Assembly (NCBI GenBank): GCA_018398805.1
Contig: JAGFBZ010000936.1
Location: forward strand, 1,364,001-1,428,000
DNA from: Hirundichthys speculiger
Taxonomy: Eukaryota > Chordata > Actinopteri > Beloniformes > Exocoetidae
Reading direction: 5' to 3'
Length of the DNA: 64,000 nucleotides
Part shown: positions 40,701 to 52,700 of the stretch, one piece after another
Numbering within the stretch: the first letter of the stretch is position 1
Layout: every line of letters begins with the position of its first letter
Notes under the pieces: generated by a model
Told to the model about the DNA's origin: nothing
Seen by the model: only the letters and a program-made list of their open reading frames with translations
The model's database searches: none
Translations under genes and position numbers: made by a program

Positions 40701-43700
40701 TAGGAACCACACTCTTGAAACCAACTTCAATTGCTTTCTGTGTGAAACCATCCCTCTCTTCCTCTCCCTGCTTTAAGTTTAAGCACACAGAGGGAGACCT
40801 CATGCTGGTGATTTACCATAATGATCCTAATATATGTGCATACTCACAAAAAAAGACAACAACAACCAGTCAAACTTCCGTGAAATCCGAGCACACGTCT
40901 GAGTGCAGAAACATTAAGCTTTAAAGCAGTGTGTTTAGCATGATCACTGAACAGCCATATTAAGAGTCTGTGACTACAAATCCCAGCAAACAATGGCCAC
41001 ACTGGGAGGAGCTAAAGGTGAACTTTCTGCAAGCATGTGAAGAGAAGGAAGTTTAGGCAACAGAGGAACTGCAGCTCAAAACTAAGAACAGCAGGGGTGG
41101 GAGGGTAAAAAGAAGTAGCGCTGTTATCTTACCACCAACAGGGTTAGCAGACTGAGATCCTGAGCCATAAAGCCCATTGGTTGGGAGGGGGAAAGCAGAG
41201 GTAAGGGGGAAGGAACAGCAGATTAACCAGATGAATTATGAGTTAGCGCAAAAAGCATAATGGGAATTAGGAGACAGTACGATGGGAGCGCATCCTGGGG
41301 TTCCATTCCAAAAATGAATTTGAAGCTAAGGCACTCTGCTTAAATAAATCAATTAATCAAATGGAAAACAAACACAAACTGAAACAGCTGCAAATGGTAG
41401 ACTGGGAAAAGCAGTGCATGTTGGGACAACTGGTAAGGCATGAACAAACCAAAGCCTGTTCACAATAAGGGAAAAAAAATCTTTAAGCCAAAATATCCAC
41501 AAGCACACTTGTCCACAAATCTTTCCAGCCCTGCATGTGTCCCTCTGTCAAAATGCCCAAGTTTGATTGGTGAACTGGGTTGTGACCCAAGATCGCTGGA
41601 AGCAGCATTTTAGCAGTAAGTAGTATTTGAGAGAAGCAGAACTCACATATGCATTACACCTTCCATTATGTAACTGGCTTTGTAGCGTTACACTTTTTGT
41701 ATATCAAGGTATGTTTAAGAACCCAAGACAGAGCATGCAGAAAAAAAACCAAAAAAAAAAAACACACACACTCACATAATAACTCACACTCACTCTTCTT
41801 GCACAAAACACCTTGATCAGAATGAGAGCAATAGCAGGTGGGTCACCACTCCCACTGTGGTACACAGAAAGACAAACACACTCTGACGAATAGACAGAAT
41901 ACCTGGTGTGCAATCGGATTCATCGGAACCTGAAGGCACAAAAACATTTACATGGAGCTTATTGTCACCATGGAGGCAACAAGTTGAGAAACTCCACAAT
42001 AACAGCCATAGCAACCACAACCAATGCTGACACACATCATTTCTGTTGATTGTGCATCTAACTGTAATGCTGTAAGTGGACTTGATAACCATAATGGTCC
42101 AGTCACAGTTGAAATAACGCTCCGTTTGGTTGAAATGGGTAAGTACTTACGCTGTGACTGGGAAACCATCTTGGTGCGGCTGCGCCCTCTTGAGTCCACC
42201 TGGTTTGACACACTGCTGGCTGTAGTCAAGGGCTGTTTCGTACGAAGACGGCCTGCACGCAAGTGGAAGGACGAATGTTAATATACAAAAAAAAACAAAG
42301 TACTTCCTGTGTTGACACTTTCAATCACAAGCTGCTAAAATGAGCCCCTCAAAAAAACAAAGAAGCACTAAAGCTGATGACGACCACTACTGCTGGATGC
42401 TGCTAAACGGACAGGTCTGAAACTAAACATTTACATTCGGCCAGCCGCAGAAACAGATAAATATAGCAGGGATGCTTCAGTGGATTAGAAATGGATAGGA
42501 AATACTAGAGCTTTGAAAGTGCCAATAAGACAACCAATCATGGTTAAATGTCTTAAATCTCTGATAAAAACATGTCATTCATAGAATTTAAGAGGGAGTA
42601 CATAGATTACCAGTAATTCAGATTTAAATGTAAATTCATTTTTTGGTTAATTGGAAAAAAAAGCAATGTGTCAAACCCTCGTGCATCAATTAGTTTCAAC
42701 TCTAATGCTATACACTTCACGACAGCATTAGCTTAAGCAATATCAAGAAGCCTGTCCTCTACCAACCTACTTCTATTTAATGATCAAACACAGGATGCTG
42801 AAATGTGAACAGAAATGTAAATAGATTTCCATCTAGAACATCCCTGAAACACACAAAGAGCCACCTAACAACAATCTTACCATTGTCTGACCTTGTTCCT
42901 AAAGACAGACAAAGAAGGTTGTAAATTTGACATTTCACCTACTGTAAAGCATGTATAATATAGTATGGGTAATATATAATAATGCATCTTCAGTATCCTA
43001 ATAAAAGCTCAGTACTGGACTGATGCAGTTTAATGCAGGTGTAAAGGGTTAGATCACTGTTATATTAAAATGAAGAATTAAGCAGTTGAAAAGCAGATGA
43101 TGATTTATTTTTATTTTTTAAATGCATTAAAATCTGGTCCATGATGTGATGAGGAGTAATGAGCGTTAGATGGACAACAGGAGGCGCTGTGGCCACACTA
43201 CGTTACAACAACTGAGTTTGCACGGACTGGAATGACGTGAAGAAAGGTAAAAGGAAACAGAAGTAGCAGAGTGAGATGATCTTACCATCCGTTTTATCAG
43301 AGGCATCATCTTAAGTAGCAAAGGGAGAAAAAGGGTGGAAGAGATGCACGGGGAAAAAAAACAGCAGAAAAGAATTTGGATACAAAAAGAATGAAGAACC
43401 AAAGAAAGGAAAATAAAAAGAAGAAATTTGAAATAAAAATAGAATGGAGGTGAACAAGACCAAGGAAACAAAAAAGGAAAAGGGGAAATAAAATGTGAGG
43501 CAGAGAAGAGAAAAAAGCAAATAGAAGAGAAACAAGAGAAGGAGCACAGTTTACATTAGTGAAATATCATCTATTTGAGACAGGACCATGCAGATCTAGG
43601 GACAAACACTGAGACAAAGAAAGTGAAAGGGAGGACAATATTTGTCTACAGAACATGCACAGATAATATCCACACAAAAAGAAATTAACAGTTGTATAAG

Positions 43701-46700
43701 GAGGTGAAAAGAAGGGTAAAGAGAAAGGCAGTGTGCGAGTGTCTAGGTCCATCCTTGCAGACTTCTTTGTTGATTTGCTCAGCTTTTATAGAAGAGCACA
43801 TAAATCTTACAGCAACCTGTCATGAACATTTAGAAGCGCTACCTCTGCTCTGAACTGAGAAGACACCTTTTGATGGAGTCTTCATCTGCCTGCCTCATTT
43901 TTTGCTGACTACATTATGTTCATCAATCACCGTTTTGCCATCTAACTTGCCTGACAGAGCCCTTACCCAGAGAGGAGTAGGAGCCAGGGGGCAGACGACC
44001 CGCTCCCCTAGCCTGTCCCACGTGACGGTGTTTTGCAACTGCTGCTGCGTTTACATCCACGTCGCTACGGGAACGCTGCAGGGAGGTCATCGACACCCCA
44101 CCCTTTGAACTGGCAGGGACTGATGGGACAGGAGGAGTAGGAGGAGTATGTTGGAAAAAAAGGATGGGAGGTGATGGATATAAACATACATAAAACACAT
44201 TACAAACACATGCAGGCACAATACTACACATACACAACACCGATACCATAAAGTAAAACAAAGCTACACACATATGCACTCGTGTGTGCACATGTCTGTA
44301 GTGATGCAAAAACACAAAAAGGATGCAACTGTTCAGGGCTGGACAAAAGAAGATGTAAATGAGAATGATGGGAAATGATTTTGTTGGAACGGACATTTGT
44401 CCCATTGTGTGCGCATCATCGGAGGGCATCGATATGTGTGGAGAAAAAAAAAAAGTGTAGGTATCAGCCGCTTTGTGTGGGTGAAGCTCAACTCACCTCG
44501 TCCTGGAGCTGCCGACCATTTGGAAGACAGGGGACGACTTTTAAAGTGCGGAAGAAAAAAGAAAAGTAGGTCAGTACAGAAACACTCCACAGGGTTAAAA
44601 GAAAAAAAAAGAAGAAATATAACATAATAATCACAGTTATGCTGCAATGTTTGACAACCTTCTTAATATTGTTCAGTAATACAAAATTTAATTACACTGC
44701 AAAAAAATTACACTTGGGAAATAAGTACCCAAGAAGTTAAGTAACCAGTTTAATAGGAAACTGGAACCAAAAAAAACTAATCTGATCTTTTTCCTGTGAC
44801 TTATGACGTGAATTAACATGGGACACCACCATAAAAAACATTAAATACCAGATTGTTCAAGCATAATTACTTTCATATGCTCAGCATGATCACATTTCTG
44901 CATATTACTCCTTAACATTCAATATCAGTTGAGTTTACTAGTTTGTAGCTGAAACCTAATGCAGATAGGACAAATCAAAGTATTGTAGTTGGACTGTGGA
45001 TACAACGCCTAAAACATAAGTGATTTTTTAAAAATTCAACAAACGAGTAGATGAAGAAAATTCAGATTTTTCTTCTCTTAACACAAATGGGGAATCCATT
45101 TTAATTACTGATCCATATTCTTACAAAAAAGACAAGATGAAGGAAAGCAGGCTCGGGAGGTTCCACTTACGTATTACAGAGAATTTAGCTTTCCCCAGAT
45201 TTCAAGACTCAAACTAAGAGTGTAAATTTGAGAGGTGCAATATAAATCCACAGAAAAGCAGCACTGAGTGCTCATTACTTTAGGCTCTCCTGAGAGGAGG
45301 ATGAAGATCTGTCACTTTGGGGAAGTGAGGCCACACTCCCAGAGCTCTTCAGGCAGGACTGGAGGGTCCTCTGGTATGAAGACTCTAATGAGTTGTATAA
45401 AGAGCGTCGGCTTCTCCTGGAAAGTGATTCCTCAGACCCCAGTAGGCTCTGAAAGAGACACAGGCAGCAGGTGAGAACAGAGGAAAAAATATCAAGATGG
45501 GCAGAGAAGAAAAAAGACAAAGGGAAGAACAATTTAAAGGGCAAGAAGGGAAGTAAAAAAAAACAAAAACAATGGTAGTCATTGCAAACATGAGGATTTG
45601 AAGGACAGATAAAGAAAAAAGGAGGGTGGTCACACTATATGTCCTCACATATAATGTTTACAAAAAAGCCTCTGCGTGTGTCTTACTTGCGGGCTTCCAC
45701 TCTGGCCTCCGAGTCGGCGTCTCGAATTCCCTTTTTAATGCTCTCGACCAAAACTGCAGTGTGCCTGAGGTAGTGGCACAAAAACAGCACAAAGTGAGAA
45801 AATTCATGTTTGAAACAGATTTTGCACACTGTGAGTAATGGACAGCTGTATTTGCGCCCAAATCCTGGCTGAGCAACAGAACTTTCAGAGTACAGGGAAA
45901 TTTGGTTTTCAAGCTTACATGTTATTCTTTGAAATTATTCTTTTTTTTTTTAGCAAAGAACTCCTTAATGTGACCAAATTAAAGTCCCTGTGTTTAAAAA
46001 AATAAGAAAGAAAGAAAGAAAGAAAGAAAAAGAAAGCCACCAACTCATTTCATCTTTTTGTATCCAAGATCTCCTTTTTTTGGTCACTACCCTTTTTAGG
46101 GCTGTTAGGAAAAAACAATTAAATCTGGCTATGCAAAGTTTTTAGATGTGGTTCTTTAAAAAAAAAAAAAACAAAAGAAAAACAAAACTGTTTTTGATTG
46201 CTCTGACTCAGTCTGTTCAAAAAGAAACAGTCTTCTCAAAATATAATGCATGTGTTACGGTGTTAATTTGCATAAAATACATATTTCTGTGCTCACAAAG
46301 CTCAGTTGCTTGCTGATGACTTAGAGACAGATGTTTTTGCATTTATGAGGTGTAAACTGACAGCAGTTTTTCCTGTTCCTCATGAATGCTCTCACCTTTC
46401 TAGAGAGTGGGTTTGCCATTCCTGCAGCAAAAGGTCCAAGAAATCATAACACCGCCTGTAGATCAATATATTTATTTTAGAATTTGCATCAACTAAAAAC
46501 TCCATCACCTGACGGTGTTATCAGAATGTTTATATTATTATAGCCGTTATATGCTTGAAACTTTCATGACCAGCCAAGACTTTTATCAGTGTAATATCAA
46601 CATCAATTCATCTCACCTCCTTACAGCCACAGACTTGGATGTGCAATTACTGGTTATCAGCGGGATAAGCCTGGGGACATGGGTGTGCTGCACAGAGGAT

Positions 46701-49700
46701 AGTTAAAACTGAGTGAAAAATACAAAGCAAAAAGCCACAGCACTTGCACGACCCAGGTAGACTACTTCAGGACTACTGAAGCGATTGTGTAAGACTAACC
46801 CGTATAATGATGCGGATAGCCGATACACCAGAGGTGGCCATGACTTTGGCACAGTTAGGGATGAGGTTGAACAGGACAGGAACAATGGCCTCTGCTCCAT
46901 GGTCAAATTTATTCCCCAAAACTGAAGAGAGGTGGCTGCATGGAGACACAGAAAACACATGTAAGTAAAATAATCCAGTGGCAGACATCCATTGGAAAAA
47001 CCAGTTAATCCTTTTTTTTTTTAATAGTATTGTCTAGTCTTTCAGGGTATCTGTAGTCAGCACTCACGCCACTGTTATACAGGCCTCTCGAACCACTTGT
47101 GAGCGAAGGTCTTTAGCTGACAGTTTGAAGGCTCCATCTAGTAACCGTAGGTGCTGGTAAAAACAGTCATAGCTGGCTGCCCCTGCCACCAACAATGAAC
47201 GGATTTTCTTCAGCTGCAAAAAAAAGAATGAAAGAAGCATTCATCTTCAAACGTAGAACTTTCAATGCAATATCAGAAAACATATTATGATTCATGACTG
47301 TTTATAGAGAAATCTACTCACAGCGTTGGCTCTCTGGTCCCAGTCATGTTTGTCATCGGAGCAGATCTCACGAATCTTATTAAGGTTATCCTCAAGATCC
47401 CTTGTTGAATAGATCTGCAAAAGCACAGTGGAGGGAAAGAGGAGAAGGAGTGAGAGCAAAGGAAATGTGTAAAGGATTGAAAAAACCAAATCATCTCACT
47501 GCCCTTGTCAGAATGCACAGCTAATGCAAATTATTAAACTTAATGTGTGCGATTGTCCCAATTACAGCTTCTGTGGGTGTTGTACCTGTACAGAAGGGAC
47601 ATCTGTAAAAGCTTTAATGAAGTCGTCTTCATCAACTGCCCCAGCACTTTCCTTGGACACTATGAAGAAAATAGAGAGAGTTACTCTATCTCCGTGTTAG
47701 TATGTGCACGCATGTCATTTCTTGAAATAAGTATTTGGACCTTTCAGCTAACCCATCCAAGTTCAGTCAGTCAATGGCTTCATAAATCTGATATCAAAAC
47801 AATCAATCAATCCTGGACTCCACATCAGAAACACAAAGCAGACTTTTCAAATAAAATGAGTCCTTCTGTGTTCAGCAATATGCTGACATCAAGGAACGTT
47901 TGAAAAAAATAGATTCTTTTAAATTCTACTACTGAACAGAAATGATATTTGTGTCTGAATGCATCAATTACACACAAGCACACACACGCGCATGCAAAGT
48001 CTAAGTGAGTAGGAGCAGACTGCATTTCTAATGGACTTCCTGGCAGTAATGGGCATGTCAGTCACAACCCTCTGGGGGCTTTATGGACCCGCCTCCCACA
48101 ACCTCTAACTGAGTCAGATGTAGGAGAGGCAAGACAAAGACAGAAAAAAGAAATAGATAAAAAGGAAAAAAGAGCCAAGCAAGAAAGAATCGAGTCTCTC
48201 AAAATCCCACAACAGTCATTAATTCCTTAAAAAAAAAAAAACCCAAATCTTTTTGCCTCGACCATCCACATTTTGAAGTTTTTGCAACAAGCCTTCATTG
48301 CATTTAAACAGTTTGGTATGACTTTACACTTTTTTTTTCTTTATTAAGTTAATATGCTGGCGTGCCTCGACATACATCACAATACCCCAGCAGACGGCAC
48401 TGGCCTGCCCCGTCTCCTGCAAGTGTTAAGGGCCGTGTACACTCTCGCTTCAATGTGTCGCCGTCAAGCTTGTCGCAGAGATGCCGCAGACACTTTTGAT
48501 TTATACTTGCGTGGTCTCCGCTATGTTATTCCAAGCCACAACGCAAGAGGGACGATCAGTTTGAAAAAGTCCACCAATGCTGCCGTACTTTTTGGGGGCT
48601 TAATTCATCAGGCTTCTTAAGGGTTGTGTATACCAATGTTTCTCAACCGGGGTGCCGTGGCACCCCAGGGTGCCGCGTGCCCCCCTCAGGGGTGCCGCAG
48701 AAACACATCTGACAGTATGCAAAATAAGCAAAACTAATAAATAAATAATGTAATATAATAAATAATTGTCAAAATTAATACTCAAATACTAAGGCAGTGG
48801 AATCTTTCATAATAAAAGCATAGGACACAACAGTTAAGTAAATTCAGGCCCGACGACACATAGCCTATCTGAAGTTTGGGGTGCCTTCAGATTTTTCATG
48901 AATTTAAAGGGTGCCTCGCCTGAAAAAAGGTTGAGAAACACTGGTGTATACTCTCGCAGCAGTGTGTCGCAGTTATCTTGTCGCCGGTATGCCGCAGTTA
49001 TTTTGGATTTATGCCCAAACGCAGTCTCCACTGTGTTATTCCACGCCACAACGCGAGAGCGACAATCATGAACGAGCTAAACTTACTAAACTTATCTCTT
49101 GTGTTTATCCACTTCCTCACTGTCTCGGCCGTATCCAGACCCACACTCATCGCTATCTCCCTCCATGAATTACTAGAATATGTGCTGTCTTTGTGGTGTG
49201 GAGAACAAGGATCGTACAGATGTGGGTACTTCCTCATTTCTTCAATGACACGGTCTTTTATATGCGGATGTAGAATTGACCAATCAGAGGCCTCCTTTCT
49301 CTCCTCTCTGCGTAGTGTCTGCGTCGAGTTACAATTTTGGGGAGGCGCACCGGAGTCTCTGCGTAGTGTCTGCGTAGGGTGGGGGGGCATCTCAGCGTCG
49401 TCTGCGTAGGTGACGCAGATGACCTGACGTTCGAGTATAAATCAGACTTTAGTCTCAAAATTTACTTTCTATCTTCAATAACATTAAAAATCGAATGTAT
49501 AATAAAAGCCTTTGCCTTGCACCAGAACAAATGACTTTTGTTTATGTTAAAATATCCATTTCAATTTCACTTGAAGCAGTATTTGCTTACTTTTACAAAG
49601 CGCCGTCTGGCTGTAGCATCGATCCATGCCTTCTACCAGCAAAATTCAGACAATTCTGATCCCGTTCCAGTTGGACAACTGCGTATTGCTTATCGTTAGG

Positions 49701-52700
49701 GATGCACATGGTTAACCGTTTAACATTTAACCAATAACAGTAACTCTAACTGATTAATACTAATGGTCAATTTTGTTTTTAAGCAATGTAATTCAATCAA
49801 CTCATAGGGGCGTGTCGACAGGTGCAACAGGCCTCTGATTGGTCAATTCTACATCCGCGTAGAAAAGAGCGCGTCATCGAAAAAATAAAGTACCCACGTC
49901 TGTACGATTCTCGTTCTCCACACTACAAAGACAGCACATATTCTAGTAATTCATGGAGGGAGATTGCGATGAATGTGGGTCTGGATACGGCCAAGACAGT
50001 GAGAAAGTGGAAAAACGCAAGAGATAAGTTTAGTACATTTAGCTAGTTTGTGATTGTTGCTCTTGCGCTTGTGGTGTGGAATAACATAGCGGAGACCGCG
50101 CTAGTATAAATCAAAAGTGACGGCGGCATCTTTGCGACAAGCTGACGGCAACACATTGCCGTGAGAGTATACACGGGGAAGTGTCCGCATGTGTCCACGA
50201 CAACACGCGCAACATCGCGGCAGCCAACCCTCCCGGACTTATCGGTTAACGGGTATTAATCGTTAAAGGGCGTCGGTTAACGGTCAAAAAAAAAATCCAA
50301 AATGTGCATCCCTACTTATCGTACTTTATAACACATCAATAATGTTGAAACAGGCTGACAGAGCTAAAGCAGGCATCACGGCAGAGGCAACTGACACTTG
50401 AGAGAGTGATGAAGAAACAGAGTGACCGAGGAAGAGACTAAATAAAACTAAATATTAAGATGACTCAACCTCCAATGGCTATAGTGCAGGGGTGGGCAAA
50501 TGCTGCCCTGTGTGTCCTAGATGTTCCCCTGCCACAACACACCTAATTCAAATGAATAGTTCACCATCAGCTTGTCATCCAGGTCTGCTCAAGTCTGTTA
50601 ATCCATTCATTTGGATCAGATGTGCTGAAGTAGAGAAACATCTAAAACATGCAGACAGAGGCCCTCCAGGACTGAATTTCCCCACCCTTGCAATAAGGGG
50701 GACCCGACCCGCTCTGTGCTGCTTTAACACTGTTACCAGCTGGCAACAAAACGCTATTAGCTTGACCGTGTTCTCATCTTAGAGATGATCGGTAACCCAT
50801 TGTAAAGAACAAACAGGTAATAATCATCAGGGCTGCCATCTTGCACGTATTTAACACAAGAGTCTTGGTATTTTCACATGACAAGTAACTGTCATTTGTA
50901 CTCATTTTCAGCAAGTTGCAGATAGCAGGTTCAAGACAAGCGGGCTGTCTTGGGGTGACCAGCTGCCACTGCACCGCTGGCGGCCTACAGGGCCACATAG
51001 AGGGCAGTCAAAGCCCTGTCTGTAGAGAAACTCACAGCTTGAGTGCAGGAACTGCATGCTAGAGTGGGACCAAGAGAGAACACAAAGAAATGGGGAAAGA
51101 TTAAAAAAAAAAAAAAAAAAAACTGGCCAACATTTTTACTGGTGGTTTTGCACCAGTAAATGGCTGTAAAGTGTCTGACTTGACAACTGGTTTAGAGGCT
51201 ACACCCAGCTGTTTTAGGGTTGTATATGCAAGCCAGTTTACCATAAAATACACAGGAGACATGTGTCCTCTGATATTTAGATGAACCGCAGCATGGCCTA
51301 TAAAACTGCATCCACTTTTATTATAGTTTATACTCTTCCAGTCTATTAGTTTGTGCCAACTTTTTATGACTACTGCTTGCATCTCAATCCATTGGTTTTT
51401 CGCAGCAGATGAAGTTCAAGTTAACTGCAAAACTGCACTCAGCAAATAGCCAGGACTGGTTCCTTTAATATTCTACGAACACAGAGGCGAACCTGAGCTC
51501 ATCTTTCTGGGACTGCATGTGTCGTTCTAAAGATTCAAACAGAAATCAACACCCATGTGCTAGCATGGTGGCAGCTTGGTCACACAAACCTAACAGCACA
51601 CCATCACCATTTCCAATTATTTTTAATGTAGCTTTATGAGATCAGGAAGTTGCTGTTCAAGTGAGCAGTAAAGGCTTGCAATAAAGTGACTTTTTGTAAA
51701 CAGATCGGAGGGATCATAACATGGAGATGTGATCATAAACCAGTAGTGTAAAAAAAAAAAAAAAAAAGGCAAAAAAAAAAAAGATTGATGTTGCCTTGAA
51801 CTTAAGACTACTGACCCAAAGGAGCCACCAAGGCCTTTCAGAAAAGAAAAACACGTTCCCCATCTTTCCAGACAGAACGTTCAGACTTTTTCTGCAAGGC
51901 AGTTCTACATAAACTTATTATTGAAAACATCCATCTTCTTTTGTTGCTTTCGGGTGTGTCAGAGTGTGTGGGCATACTGTCATCAAAATGGAAATGCATA
52001 AAAGAGTCATCAAGGAAACTATTCCCATTGAGCAAAAAGGAAAATTTAAACTGTAAATCAATAAAAGAAATAATTTTCTTTAGCCACGTGGGTGGCTTTT
52101 CACTCATCTGTTAATTCACGTCTGACAGAAATGATGCTTTCCTGTCATTCAATACATTGTTGCAATGGTTGATGACATACCAAAGCCATAAGACTTTTTA
52201 CTACAGGGATAGCAGCAAAAAATGACCACAGCTCAATGCTGTGCGTCAATACTTCCTGTAACCGTTACCAAAGCTGCTGCTGCAGCAACTCTCTGACCCA
52301 GTGTTGGAAGCAAGTCGGGGAAAATCTTTGGCAAAGGTCAAGACAGGTCTTCTTCCTACTCAGTGTCAATGAACTTGACACAGTACAGTTTTTAGAGCAG
52401 AAGTTCTGAGTGTGAAAAATACCGGTGTGTCCCTGATTCAGCTCATCAGAGCTGCTTTCACAATCAATGCCACTGTAACGATCCAGGTGACAAGAGATCT
52501 CAATCTTGTATTTCAAGCCTACTCAGTGATGCATTAGGTCTCCAACTGCTTACTTGTCAAATGGTTACAATCATTATGTGTAAGAGCCTATGTGTGACAC
52601 TGCTTAGATAGATACATCAGGAGGAATGAACTGCGTGCTTATGGGAACCACAAAACGAAGACCTGAGAGAGATGGAAGAAACAAGAAGCGTGCTCTTTGA

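Larger units (their letters stand above)
48620..49440 (-). mobile_element. PIF/Harbinger-like element with MADF remnant, interrupted by a MITE
   Basis: Begins TTAAGGGTTGTGTATAC, is interrupted by a hAT MITE (48634-48943), then continues TCTCGCAGCAGTGTGTCGC. A minus-strand MADF-type domain remnant lies at 49079-49258. The right end is uncertain; GACGTTCGAGTATA near 49428-49440 may be its decayed terminus. Confidence 0.6.

Noticed and set aside
43923..44429. 168-codon minus-strand reading frame as a single gene
   Set aside because: Only the part at 44119-43967 is coding, as a clasp2 exon; the rest is intron read-through.
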